64,000 nt of DNA from Pseudomonas sp. KBW05 (GTDB lineage: Bacteria > Pseudomonadota > Gammaproteobacteria > Pseudomonadales > Pseudomonadaceae), in contig NZ_QAJM01000020.1 of the NCBI RefSeq assembly GCF_003852405.1, positions 1 through 64,000 on the forward strand. Reading direction: 5' to 3'. A program made the translations under genes and the position numbers. Under the pieces are notes generated by a model, which ran no database searches, had not been told where the DNA came from, and was given only the letters and a program-made list of their open reading frames with translations. Shown one piece after another: positions 17,264 through 25,936 of the stretch. The stretch's first letter is position 1. Each line of letters begins with the position of its first letter.

Positions 17264-18589
17264 ATGCCACGCGCCCGCTACAAGTCGCTGGTCGATACGT
17301 TTGCCGCCGCCATCCGCAACGGTGACATGCCGCCCGGCACGCGCCTGCCGACCCATCGGCAATTGGCCGCCGAGCATGGCTTGGCGCTGGTGACAGCCAG
17401 CCGGGTGTACGCCGAGCTGGAGGCCATGGGCCTGGTCAGCGGTGAAACCGGGCGCGGCACCTTCGTGCGTGAGATCGCCTTGCCACCGGGGCAGGGCAGC
17501 GGGCAGATGAACGTTGCAACGGGCATGCTGGACCTGAACTTCAACTATCCGTCACTGCCGGGCCAGGCGGATTTGCTGCGCACGGCCCTGCGCCAGTTGG
17601 CGTTGTCCGGCGACCTGGAAGCGTTGTTGCGCTATCAACCACACGCCGGCCGCATGCATGAGCGCGCGGCGGTGGCGCGCCATCTGTTGAACCGAGGGCT
17701 GGCGGTCGAAGCCGAGCAGGTGCTGGTGGTCAGCGGCGCACAGCACGGGTTGGCGGTGACGATGATGGCGCTGCTCAAGCCGGGGGATGTGATAGCTGTC
17801 GATGCATTGACCTATTCGGGCTTCAAGGTGCTGGCCGAGACCCTGCACCTGGAAATCGTCGCGATCCCGGTCACGCCCGCCGGCCCGGACCTGCACCACC
17901 TGCAGCAGCTGTGCCGCAAGCGTCCGGTGCGTGCGGTGTACAGCATGCCGACCCTGCATAACCCGCTGGGCTGGGTCATGAGCCTGGAGCAGCGCGAGCA
18001 ATTGGTGGCCATTGCCCGTGAGCACAACCTGATGATTATCGAGGACGCGGCCTACGCGTTTCTGGCCGAAACCCCGCCGCCGCCCCTGGCGACCTTGGCG
18101 CCGGAGCGCACGGTGTACGTGGGCGGCCTGTCGAAAAGTGTCGCGACGGGACTGCGCGTCGGATTTGTCGCGGCGCCGGCTGAGTGGGCGAAGATGTTGG
18201 AGCGAACGATCATGGCCACCACCTGGAACGTGCCGGGGGTGATGTGCGCGATTGCGGTGGGCTGGATCGAAGACGGCACCGTCGCCCAGTTGGAAGCACA
18301 AAAGCGCGCGGATGCCCAGGCGCGCCAGGCGTTGGCGGCGCAAGTGCTGATGGGGCTGGATTACACCAGTCACCCGTCATCGTATTTCCTGTGGCTGCCG
18401 TTGGCGGAGGAGGTCCGCGCTGATCAGATCGCCATGACCTTGCAGCGCGAGCATATTTCCGTGTCCACCGCCGAGCCGTTTGCGGTGTCGGCCCAGGTGC
18501 CCCACGCGTTGCGCCTGGCATTGGGCTCGGTGGCCATGCCGGCGCTGCGTGAAGCGCTGATCAAGGTGCGCAAGGTGGTGGCGTGGTAA
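17264..18589 (+). CDS. MocR-type regulator (GntR wing-helix fused to aminotransferase fold)
   Basis: A 441-residue transcription factor. The GntR DNA-binding domain covers 1-75 (LPTHRQLAAEHGLALVTASRVY) and a class I aminotransferase domain covers about 85-440. PLP-binding residues are present: Lys291 (GGLSKS), Asp261 (IEDAAY), Asn233 (LHNPLGW). MocR proteins sense PLP adducts of amino acids or amines and often regulate a divergent transporter, here the EamA protein. Confidence 0.92.
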   Translation: MPRARYKSLVDTFAAAIRNGDMPPGTRLPTHRQLAAEHGLALVTASRVYAELEAMGLVSGETGRGTFVREIALPPGQGSGQMNVATGMLDLNFNYPSLPGQADLLRTALRQLALSGDLEALLRYQPHAGRMHERAAVARHLLNRGLAVEAEQVLVVSGAQHGLAVTMMALLKPGDVIAVDALTYSGFKVLAETLHLEIVAIPVTPAGPDLHHLQQLCRKRPVRAVYSMPTLHNPLGWVMSLEQREQLVAIAREHNLMIIEDAAYAFLAETPPPPLATLAPERTVYVGGLSKSVATGLRVGFVAAPAEWAKMLERTIMATTWNVPGVMCAIAVGWIEDGTVAQLEAQKRADAQARQALAAQVLMGLDYTSHPSSYFLWLPLAEEVRADQIAMTLQREHISVSTAEPFAVSAQVPHALRLALGSVAMPALREALIKVRKVVAW

Positions 18590-18590
18590 A

Positions 18591-19016
18591 TCAGTACTTG
18601 TAGGCCTGGCGCCCGATCAGCAACCATTTGCCATGCTGTTTTTGCCAGACCTGGAAGTTGTCGATGTCGGTGGGCACTTCGACGCCGCTGTTCACCGCCA
18701 GGGCGTGAAAGTGGTTGCGCACCAGGGCGGTGTCGCCGTTCAGGCTGATGGTCTGGTTCTGCATTTCCAGGGTCTTGAAGGCGCTGGTGTGGGTTTCCAG
18801 GTCGGCGATGAACTGCGCCTTGTTCTGCACTTTGCCGCTGGAATGGCCGTAGGTGAGCGTATCCGAGGTCAGCGCATGCAGTTGCTTGAGGTCCAGATGC
18901 AGCATGGCCTGGGTCAGTTGATCGACCGCTTGGGCCACGTCCTTTTCCGCTGGAGCGGCAGCCACATAGCCACTGAACAGGCACAGAAAACCGATCAACA
19001 CTTTTACGTTGGGCAT
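18591..19016 (-). CDS. exported NTF2-like (SnoaL/DUF4440) protein
   Basis: A 141-residue protein with a signal peptide (MPNVKVLIGFLCLFSGYVAA) and an NTF2-fold pattern: helices at the start, then TSDTLTYGHSSG and a C-terminal sheet ending WLLIGRQAYKY. Such small cone-shaped folds bind or isomerise small molecules; the specific role is unknown. AAGGAA before the ATG at 19016 decides the start. It ends one base from the convergent MocR gene. Confidence 0.8.
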   Translation of the reverse strand: MPNVKVLIGFLCLFSGYVAAAPAEKDVAQAVDQLTQAMLHLDLKQLHALTSDTLTYGHSSGKVQNKAQFIADLETHTSAFKTLEMQNQTISLNGDTALVRNHFHALAVNSGVEVPTDIDNFQVWQKQHGKWLLIGRQAYKY

Positions 19017-19252
19017 GGGTGTTTCCTTATTGTTGTGGGGTGAATACGACGGCTTAAGTCGTCGTACAACCATGCCGTATTTGTCAGGTCGAAATAAAGT
19101 GAAATTTGAAATATCTTGAAATTATTGGCCATATTTGCGATGGCTATTCATGTACGACGTCCTAACACATCAAATACTCAAGGCCGATTCTTCCTGGCAA
19201 AGTGGCATATCGCTATGCTGTCGCCCAAACAACAAGACGTCCGAGGAACAAA

Positions 19253-19480
19253 ATGGATTTTGACTGGCATAGCGACACCATCACCCGTACCACCCCTGTC
19301 ACTCCAAGCTATAAAAATACCCAGAATGTGCGCCGCTTCATGCTGGAACACTGCGGCCCCGGCTTCAAATTCGATCGTCCTTTCATGGCCTGGATTCGCA
19401 ACGACATCGCCAAAACCCTGGGCGATGTCGTGGACGAGTGGCGGCGCCGCAACCCTGATCGCCAGGAACCGCGTGTGTGA
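19253..19480 (+). CDS. DUF6434 domain-containing small protein
   Basis: A 75-residue basic, soluble protein beginning MDFDWHSDTITRTTPVT. The WHSDTITRxTPVTPSYKNTQNVRRF block is what I associate with DUF6434, a short domain often fused to SAP-type DNA-binding modules; here it stands alone. GAGGAAC lies before the ATG. Its stop overlaps the GTG start of the following CPBP protease gene, so the two are translationally coupled. Confidence 0.7.
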   Translation: MDFDWHSDTITRTTPVTPSYKNTQNVRRFMLEHCGPGFKFDRPFMAWIRNDIAKTLGDVVDEWRRRNPDRQEPRV

Positions 19481-20214
19481 TCACCGAAGGTATGTGGGTG
19501 CTGGCCGACTACGCCAGCCACCTGACTCCCGGCCTGCTGTTGTTCGGCCTGTGGTTTGCGCTGACACCCTCGACGCTGCCGGCGATGCGCATCCTCATTC
19601 TGCTGGCCGCGTTTGTGCTGATGCGCGACGCGATGACGCCGTTGGGTATGTGGGCGCTGGGCAGCGAGGTGCAGATCGCCTTCAGCGCCAATGCCTTTGT
19701 GCTGGCGATGCTCGGCTGGCTGTCGGTGCTGCTGATCATGCTGCTGGCCCGCATCGCACCGGACCTGTGGCGGCTGATCCGCTGGACCCTCGGCCACCCT
19801 GGCATTGGCTTGGCGTGCGGGTTGCTGGTGGGGTGCTTGATCGGCGTGCCGCTGCGGATTTACCAAGGTATCGACGCGTCGGCGATCCACGGTTATTGGG
19901 TCTGGTTGCCGGGCATGGTGGTCTTGGCGTTTGGCGCCAATGCCCTGGAGGAAGTGTTGTTTCGTGGGTTTTTGCAGGGTTATCTGGAACAACACGTCAC
20001 GCTGTTGCGCGCGGCGTTGATCAGTGGCGTGGCGTTTGCGGCGTGCCATGCTTTCCTGGCGTTGAGCGTGACGCAACTGGGCTGGCCGGTGTTGCTGTTT
20101 ACGTTGCTTGAAGGGTTGGCGTGCGCGTTGGTGCGCATGCGCTATGGCGTGTTGCCAGCGGCGGTGGCCCATGGCACGGCGATCTTGCTGATCGCGGTGC
20201 CCTACATTCCCTGA
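19477..20214 (+). CDS. CPBP family intramembrane metalloprotease
   Basis: A 245-residue membrane protein with about seven hydrophobic segments. The CPBP (Abi) motif is complete: EExxxR as NALEEVLFRG, then two conserved His residues in later segments (AACHAF, AVAHGTA). Relatives process prenylated or other membrane proteins; bacterial functions are mostly unknown. The GTG start at 19477 overlaps the DUF6434 stop (GTGA). An ATG five codons later is the alternative. Confidence 0.88.
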   Translation: MITEGMWVLADYASHLTPGLLLFGLWFALTPSTLPAMRILILLAAFVLMRDAMTPLGMWALGSEVQIAFSANAFVLAMLGWLSVLLIMLLARIAPDLWRLIRWTLGHPGIGLACGLLVGCLIGVPLRIYQGIDASAIHGYWVWLPGMVVLAFGANALEEVLFRGFLQGYLEQHVTLLRAALISGVAFAACHAFLALSVTQLGWPVLLFTLLEGLACALVRMRYGVLPAAVAHGTAILLIAVPYIP

Positions 20215-20230
20215 TTTGAAATACACAGCC

Positions 20231-20340
20231 AAAGGTGGGAGCGGACTTATGTGGGAGCGGGCTTGCTCGCGAAAGCGGTGGATCAGTCACTCAAGTATCG
20301 ACTGACACACCGCTTTCGCGAGCAAGCCCGCTCCCACAAT
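20231..20340. repeat. REPIN (type 1) with extra half copy
   Basis: A truncated REP, a full REP (from about 20250) and an inverted REP ending 20338 fill the gap between convergent CPBP and amidase genes. Confidence 0.88.
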
Positions 20341-20351
20341 TTTGACCGCGT

Positions 20352-22058
20352 TTAGGCTGTTGGCAACGGCGGCGTACGCGGCGGAACCTGGCGTTTGCTG
20401 CCCGTCGCTTCAAACGCCGCCGCAAAGCGCAGCAACGCCGAATCGTCATAGGCACGCCCGGCAAACGTCAGCCCGACCGGCATGCCAATGTCCGCCATCA
20501 CGCCCATCGGCACGGTCACCGTCGGTACGCCCAGGTGGCGGATCGCCAGGTTGCCGTTGGCCACCCAGATGCCGTTGCTCCAGGCAATATCCGCCGACGC
20601 TTCGTTCACATCCGCATCCGCCGGGCCCACATCGGCTACGGTGGGGAACAGCACGGCGTCGAGGCCGAGGCTGTCCATCCAGTCTTCCAGGTCCAGCCGC
20701 CGGGTTTGCTCCAGGCCGCGCAGGCCGTCGGGCACGGTGCTGATTTCGTTCCACGGGGTGATGCCGCGCTCGGCCATGCGCACGTACTCGTCCATGCCAG
20801 CGGCGAGGTCGTCTTCACGGTTCGGCAAGGTGCTGGGGTCGTGCGGGAAGATTTTCGGCCCGTCCACATCCGCCAGGCGGTTGAGGCTTGGGTCGCCGTT
20901 GGCACGCAGGAAATCGTCGAAGGCCCACGCGGACAATTCCCACAGCTCGTCGTGGAGGAATTCCTTGGACACCAGGCCACGGGTAAACACCGTCGGTGCA
21001 CCGGGGCGGTCGCCTTCGCAGTTGGACACCAGCGGAAAATCCACTTCGATAACTTCGGCACCGGCCGCTTCCAACGCTTGGCGCGCGGCCTGCCACAGGT
21101 CGATCACCGTGGCGCGGGTGTTGATTTTTTGCCCGGTCGGGCCGCCGATGCCGGGTTTATCGCTGGTGCCCGCGTCGGCGTCCGCGTTGATGTACATGCG
21201 CGGCACGCCGAAGCGTTTGCCGGCCAGGGAGGCGGCGTCCACCGCCAGTTCCGCGTAGGACGCGGGGCGTACCGAAGCGACGCTCGGGATCGGCACCCAG
21301 GGTTGCAGGCGCCACAGGTCGCCACGGGTGTCGGGGTCTTCGGCGACCACCACGTCGAGCACTTCCAGCAAGTCAGCCATGGTGCGCGCGTAGGGCACCA
21401 CCACGTCCATGGTCGGCGTTAGCGGCCAGTTGCCACGCACCGAAATTACCCCTCGGGACGGGGTGTAGGCACACAGGCCATTGTTGGACGCCGGACCGCG
21501 CCCGCTGGACCAGGTTTCTTCCGCCAGGCCGAACGCCGCAAAGCTCGCAGCGGTGGCAGTGCCGGCACCGTTGGACGAGCCAGAGGCAAACGGTGCGGTC
21601 AGGTAGTTGGCGTTGTAGGGGCTTTCGGCGCGGCCATACACGCCGCGTTGCATGCCGCCGTTGGCCATCGGCGGCATATTGGTCTTGCCCAGGCAGATCG
21701 CCCCACCAGCGCGTAGGCGCTCGATGGTGAACGCATCGCGGTGTGCAACGAGTTTGGCAAAGGCCGGGCTGCCGGATGCAGCCGTCAGGCCCTTGACCAA
21801 GTAGCTGTCTTTGGCGGTGTACGGAATGCCATCCAATGGCCCCAAGGTTGCGCCCTTGGCCCGGCGCGCATCGGACGCCTGGGCTTCTTCAAGGGCTTGC
21901 GGGTTACGCACGACCACGGCGTTCAACGCGGTCGCGGTCTGCGGGCCGTCATAGGCTTCGATCCGCGCCAGGTAAGCCTGGACCAGTTCAACGGCCGTGG
22001 TCTGGCCGGATTCCAGCGCAGCGCGCAATTGGGCAATGGAGACTTCGGTTACTTGCAT
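20352..22058 (-). CDS. amidase signature family enzyme
   Basis: A 568-residue amidase with the Ser-cisSer-Lys triad: Lys83 (GIPYTAKDS), cis-Ser162 (ASGSSNGAG) and nucleophile Ser185 in the WSSGRGPAS loop. The usual GTDTGGSIR is altered to EETWSSGRG, but the serine and arginine are kept. It would hydrolyse an amide in the cytoplasm; the substrate is unknown. The length and altered loop suggest a distinct branch from GatA. The start at 22058 was taken over the adjacent GTG. It lies head-to-tail with the XRE regulator gene, 57 bp downstream of it. Confidence 0.88.
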   Translation of the reverse strand: MQVTEVSIAQLRAALESGQTTAVELVQAYLARIEAYDGPQTATALNAVVVRNPQALEEAQASDARRAKGATLGPLDGIPYTAKDSYLVKGLTAASGSPAFAKLVAHRDAFTIERLRAGGAICLGKTNMPPMANGGMQRGVYGRAESPYNANYLTAPFASGSSNGAGTATAASFAAFGLAEETWSSGRGPASNNGLCAYTPSRGVISVRGNWPLTPTMDVVVPYARTMADLLEVLDVVVAEDPDTRGDLWRLQPWVPIPSVASVRPASYAELAVDAASLAGKRFGVPRMYINADADAGTSDKPGIGGPTGQKINTRATVIDLWQAARQALEAAGAEVIEVDFPLVSNCEGDRPGAPTVFTRGLVSKEFLHDELWELSAWAFDDFLRANGDPSLNRLADVDGPKIFPHDPSTLPNREDDLAAGMDEYVRMAERGITPWNEISTVPDGLRGLEQTRRLDLEDWMDSLGLDAVLFPTVADVGPADADVNEASADIAWSNGIWVANGNLAIRHLGVPTVTVPMGVMADIGMPVGLTFAGRAYDDSALLRFAAAFEATGSKRQVPPRTPPLPTA

Positions 22059-22115
22059 CACGTTTTTTTCGCCGCCTTCAAGTGGGGGTATGGCGGCAGT
22101 CTACGTACAGATATT

Positions 22116-22904
22116 TCACAAAACCAGCGCCGAATAATCCGCATAGGCGGTGCGCATTATCTGCCAGGTGTGCGGGTCAGCCGGAATCAGATGTTCGATA
22201 CGCAGGGAGGTGAGGGTGATGTCCTGGGGCATGCCAAAGGTGGTGAAGGTGGACAGGAAGTTCAGCTCGCCCTGGCTTGAGCGGATGCGGGTCAGCACCA
22301 GCGGCGGCATTTCCCGGGGCAGTTTGCTGCCCGGTGGCGCCGGTAAATCTGCAAGCAATGCGGCCAGTTGAGGATTGCCCAATGCCTCGCGTGTGGCACG
22401 TTGCCAAGCCAGGGTGCGGATCTCATCGGCATTGTTCAGGTGGTCGCCGAGGCCGCCGGGTTGCAGCAGGGTGCCCAGCAGGTTCAAGCCGGCGGCGGCG
22501 TCAGGCGGGATGCCCACCAAACCAAACAATGCGGCGGTACTCGCGTTGGCGGCCAGCACCTCCCACTGGCTGCCCAGCAGGATCGCCGGCGCGGGATTGT
22601 TGGCGTGCAGCACATGGTTGACCGCTTCGCGAATCGCCGCCATGGCAGGGGCGTCAAGCGGCGTGGCGCCGTAGCGCGGGGCGAAGCCGGCGGCGAGGAA
22701 CACACGGTTGCACTGCTCCAGCGGCGTCTCCAGTGCCGTCAGCAGATTGTGCAGCGTGCCCGGGCTGGGTTTGGCGCGGCCGGTCTCCAGGCAACTGAGA
22801 TGGCGCTGGGAAACCCCGGTGATCAAGGCCAGGTCGAGTTGGCTGAGCTTGGCCTGGCGGCGCAATTGGCGCAGCTGTTCGCCGGCGGTAGCTGGGTTGT
22901 CCAT
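22116..22904 (-). CDS. XRE-family regulator with MmyB-like ligand domain
   Basis: A 262-residue regulator. The helix-turn-helix (about 8-62: AKLSQLDLALITGVSQRHLSCLETGR) is followed by an MmyB-type PAS-like domain (about 90-260) containing ILLGSQWEVLAAN and a fatty-acid-binding-like sheet. This architecture is typical of small regulators next to enzyme genes they control. Here the target may be the amidase downstream. Confidence 0.88.
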   Translation of the reverse strand: MDNPATAGEQLRQLRRQAKLSQLDLALITGVSQRHLSCLETGRAKPSPGTLHNLLTALETPLEQCNRVFLAAGFAPRYGATPLDAPAMAAIREAVNHVLHANNPAPAILLGSQWEVLAANASTAALFGLVGIPPDAAAGLNLLGTLLQPGGLGDHLNNADEIRTLAWQRATREALGNPQLAALLADLPAPPGSKLPREMPPLVLTRIRSSQGELNFLSTFTTFGMPQDITLTSLRIEHLIPADPHTWQIMRTAYADYSALVL

Positions 22905-22987
22905 GAGCGGTTCATGACCTCCGAGGTCATTGCGAGGGGCGCAACCTTATCACTAACGTGGGCCTCCATCATTCCAAGGACGAGACC

Positions 22988-23284
22988 ATGCACAGACCCT
23001 ACATAGCCCTGGCCGCTTTACTCGGATTTACCCTGTATACCCTGTTCACGATGCTGACGGCCGAGCAGTCGCTGCTGGCGTTTGGACGGGAATTGATGGC
23101 ACGGCCGGACACGGCGCAGGTGGTGATCGACCTGTATTTGATGGCGGCGCTGGCGTGTGTGTGGATGTATCGGGATGCGCGTGGGCGAGGGCGGTCGGCG
23201 CTACCCTATATATTGCTGACGGCGGTGTTTGTGTCGGTGGGGCCGCTGCTTTACATCGTGGTGAAGGGGTTCAGGGATGAATGA
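22988..23284 (+). CDS. DUF2834-type small membrane protein
   Basis: A 98-residue protein with three hydrophobic segments (about 7-25, 40-60, 72-92) and the DUF2834-like pattern with ARPDTAQVVIDLYLMAALACVWMYRDAR. Function unknown. AAGGA lies before the ATG at 22988. Its stop overlaps the next start by 8 bp, so translation is probably coupled with the MAPEG gene. Confidence 0.75.
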   Translation: MHRPYIALAALLGFTLYTLFTMLTAEQSLLAFGRELMARPDTAQVVIDLYLMAALACVWMYRDARGRGRSALPYILLTAVFVSVGPLLYIVVKGFRDE

Positions 23285-23855
23285 TCTTTTACCGGTCTAT
23301 GCGGTGTGCGTGCTGGTGTTGTGCCTGAAGATGTTCGCGATTTCCTGTTATCAGGGATATTTCCGTATACGGGAGCGGGCGTTTACCAATCGTGAGGATG
23401 CGGCTTTTTTCAATCGCAGCGCGCAGCCTCTGGAGTTGCCGCAAGTGGCCCGGGCTGCCAGGGCGTGGGCCAATGACCTGGAGAACATCCCGCTGTTTTT
23501 TGTGCTGGGTGGGTTGTGTGTGGCGCTGGAGAGTGACAGCGCCGCGACCCTGTGGCTGTTCGGTGTTTTCACCTTGGCGCGGGTGGTGCACACCTTGGCG
23601 TATCTGATGGGATGGCAACCTTGGCGCACACTGGCCTACGGCGTGGGTGTGGCATGCCTGTTCGGCCTCGGCGCCAGGATTGTGGGGAGCACCACCGATC
23701 AACTGTGGGAGTTTTCGAGCTTTAGCGAGGCTGCGAAGGCGGCGGCACTGGTGGTAGAAATGTTGTCTGTGCCGCCGCCATCGCAGGCAAGCCAGCTCCC
23801 ACATTTGAGCGGGTTCACAAGTCGAAATGTGGGAGTGTTCGAGCTTAGGGGTTGA
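23277..23855 (+). CDS. MAPEG family membrane protein with REP-derived C-terminal tail
   Basis: A 192-residue predicted product with four membrane segments. The MAPEG core (residues 1-140) includes RERAFTNREDAAFF and ARAWANDLENIP. Family members are glutathione/eicosanoid-type membrane enzymes; bacterial roles are mostly unknown. Residues from about 143 on (LWEFSSFSEAAKAA, SQASQLPH) are encoded by REP repeat DNA at 23703-23806, giving a non-homologous tail of about 50 residues before a stop. The last 11 bp overlap the convergent sugar-binding protein gene. Confidence 0.85.
   Translation: MNDLLPVYAVCVLVLCLKMFAISCYQGYFRIRERAFTNREDAAFFNRSAQPLELPQVARAARAWANDLENIPLFFVLGGLCVALESDSAATLWLFGVFTLARVVHTLAYLMGWQPWRTLAYGVGVACLFGLGARIVGSTTDQLWEFSSFSEAAKAAALVVEMLSVPPPSQASQLPHLSGFTSRNVGVFELRG
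23703..23806. repeat. REPIN (type 2), read through by the MAPEG frame
   Basis: The left element begins CTGTGGGAGTTTTCGAGCTT and the right element is an inverted type 2 REP (CGCAGGCAAGCCAGCTCCCA). The pair is related to the array at 42561-43022. The whole element lies inside the 3' end of the MAPEG reading frame. Confidence 0.85.
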
Positions 23856-24768
23856 GGAACGCCTGGTAATTGTCCTTCGTGATCTGCTGATAAGGAATCG
23901 TCAGTTCAGCCGTATACGGTTCCTTCTTCACCATCTTCACCGCCAGATCAATCGAGCCTACCGCCTGCCCCTTGTTGTCCTGGTACACCGTCACCAGCAG
24001 TTGGCCCTTTTTCACCGCATCCAACCCAGCTGGGCCGCCGTCGCTGCCGGCCACGAGGATGTCCTTGCCCGGTTGCATGCCGGCCTGGCTGATGGCCATG
24101 GCGGCGCCAATTGCCATTTCATCGGCGTTCGCCGCCACTGCGTCGATCTTGCGCCCGGAAACGATCCAGTTGTTCATCAGGTCGATCGCCTTGTTGCGCT
24201 GCCATTCCGCGGTTTGTTCTTCGACGATCTTGATGTCCGGGTACTCCTTGAGTACGGTCTTCACCCCCAGCGTGCGGTTGTGGGTGGCGTTGTTGGACAG
24301 CAGCCCGAGCATGATCGCCAGGTTGCCTTTGCCGCCCATTTTCTCGGCCAGGTAGCGCATCTGGATCTCCCCGGCCTTGACTTCATCCGAGCCCACATAA
24401 CCCACGCCCGGCGGCAATTGCTGGGCATCCGGGCGGCGGTTGACGTAGACCAGCGGGGTCTTGGCTTGCTGGGCGTTGGTGCTCATCTTCGCCGTGGCGG
24501 CAGTGTCCACCGGGTTGACGATGATCGCGTCCATGCCCTGGGCGGTGAAGTTCTGCACCTGGTTGAGCTGGCGCACCACATCGCCCTGGGCATCTTCGAA
24601 TTGCAGGGTCACGCCGGGCAATTCCTTGGCGTGGGCCGCCATGTAGTCGCGCATCTGCGCGAGGAATACATCGTCGACCTGGGCGATGCTCACGCCGATA
24701 CGGATATCGGCCAGCGCCCACGGCGTGACAGCGAGGGTAAACAGTGCCGCAAGGAGATGCTTCTTCAT
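23845..24768 (-). CDS. sugar ABC transporter periplasmic binding protein (RbsB-like)
   Basis: A 307-residue type I periplasmic binding protein of the ribose/inositol/rhizopine group, with a signal peptide cleaved after WALA (residue 20) and motifs GMDAIIVNPVDT, YVGSDEV, GSDGGPAGLDA. The nearby IolG-like dehydrogenase suggests an inositol-type ligand, but that is inference. No ATPase or permease gene accompanies it in the locus, so it must use a transporter encoded elsewhere or act as a sensor. It is last in the SDR-PhyH-binding protein operon (43 bp after the dioxygenase stop). Confidence 0.9.
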   Translation of the reverse strand: MKKHLLAALFTLAVTPWALADIRIGVSIAQVDDVFLAQMRDYMAAHAKELPGVTLQFEDAQGDVVRQLNQVQNFTAQGMDAIIVNPVDTAATAKMSTNAQQAKTPLVYVNRRPDAQQLPPGVGYVGSDEVKAGEIQMRYLAEKMGGKGNLAIMLGLLSNNATHNRTLGVKTVLKEYPDIKIVEEQTAEWQRNKAIDLMNNWIVSGRKIDAVAANADEMAIGAAMAISQAGMQPGKDILVAGSDGGPAGLDAVKKGQLLVTVYQDNKGQAVGSIDLAVKMVKKEPYTAELTIPYQQITKDNYQAFLNP

Positions 24769-24811
24769 GGTTTTGCTCCGTTGTTATTGTTGTTGTTAAA
24801 GCAGGGGTGAT

Positions 24812-25936
24812 TCAGGCCTGGCGCTTGGCGCGCATCTGCGCCACCGCCGCCGCAAAGTCCGAGGGCGGCCAGCGTTCGCTGAGTGCCTGTTGCATCAGTT
24901 GTTGTCCGGTCTGCGGGGCCAGGCCTTTGAGCGGTGGATCGGTGTCGAGGTTGGTGGGGAAGGAATAACCGTCCGCCGTGCACGCGATCACGGCCTCGGC
25001 ATCCAGGGACGGATTGGCCAGCAGCGCCGGGTACACCGCGAGCATCATGCGGTCGCGGTCGAGGGCTTCCATGGGTTTGCCGAATGCCGAGGATATTTGC
25101 AGCAGGTTGGCCATGCGATGGCGGTCGGCGGTGCGGTTGGTGCCGGCGGCGTGGAACAGCGCCGGGTTGAAGAACAGCAGGTCGCCCTTGTTCAGCGGCA
25201 ACTGCACGGCGTGTTGCTGGAAGTAGTCGATAAAGTCCTCACGGCGCCACGCCAAGTAACCCAAGGCGTATTGCTGGGAGAATGGCAGCAGTTGGGTCGG
25301 CCCGGTTTCCAGTGGCATGTCCGTGTGGGCCACCGCGCCTTGCAGCGTCAGATACTGCGACAGCACGTGCAAGGGCAGGGGGAAGCGTTCCACCACATCG
25401 TTGGTCTGGAAACCCAGGTGGTAATCCCGGTGCGGCTGCTGCGCCTGGCCGCCGGGATGCACCACGTTGACCTGCGCCGTGACCTGAAAGCTCGGCCCCA
25501 GCCACGCTTCGGCAATCAGCCCCAGCAGCGGGTTGGCGTAGTACTCGACAAACGATTCGGGCGACTGCAACGCGGCCTTCTGCAACGAATTCCAGATGCG
25601 CCCGTTGCTGCCTGCCTTGGCAAAGTGGTCGGCGGCCACGCCTTGGGCGGCCTCATTGGCAAAGATCGCCTCGAACACCTGGCTGTGCCGGTCCACCACT
25701 TCCAGATCTTCATAGGCCCGGCGTACCACCATTACCCCCGGCCCGTCACGGAACACCCGGTGCAGTTCATTCATCACGCTGCGGCGGTCGCTGTTGCGCA
25801 GGGTCTGGGCCTGATAGATCGGCACATTGCTCAGCACTTCCTGGCACAGCGGGTAATCCTCGGCGTGCGCCCGTTGCGCGCAAAGCTGGCTGAAATCCGC
25901 CAGGCGTACGGCCTCAGCGCCGACAAACGCCGACAT
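24812..25936 (-). CDS. phytanoyl-CoA dioxygenase (PhyH) family protein
   Basis: A 374-residue Fe(II)/2-oxoglutarate-dependent oxygenase candidate. It shows an H-x-D iron pair (QQPHRDYHLG) and a distal His with downstream Arg (NPALFHAAGTNRTADRHR). Such enzymes hydroxylate small metabolites. Here it belongs to a probable inositol- or cyclitol-like catabolic operon. The frame is open upstream, but the ATG at 25936 overlaps the SDR stop (TGATG) and has AGGGGG before it. The next gene downstream is the binding protein. Confidence 0.85.
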   Translation of the reverse strand: MSAFVGAEAVRLADFSQLCAQRAHAEDYPLCQEVLSNVPIYQAQTLRNSDRRSVMNELHRVFRDGPGVMVVRRAYEDLEVVDRHSQVFEAIFANEAAQGVAADHFAKAGSNGRIWNSLQKAALQSPESFVEYYANPLLGLIAEAWLGPSFQVTAQVNVVHPGGQAQQPHRDYHLGFQTNDVVERFPLPLHVLSQYLTLQGAVAHTDMPLETGPTQLLPFSQQYALGYLAWRREDFIDYFQQHAVQLPLNKGDLLFFNPALFHAAGTNRTADRHRMANLLQISSAFGKPMEALDRDRMMLAVYPALLANPSLDAEAVIACTADGYSFPTNLDTDPPLKGLAPQTGQQLMQQALSERWPPSDFAAAVAQMRAKRQA

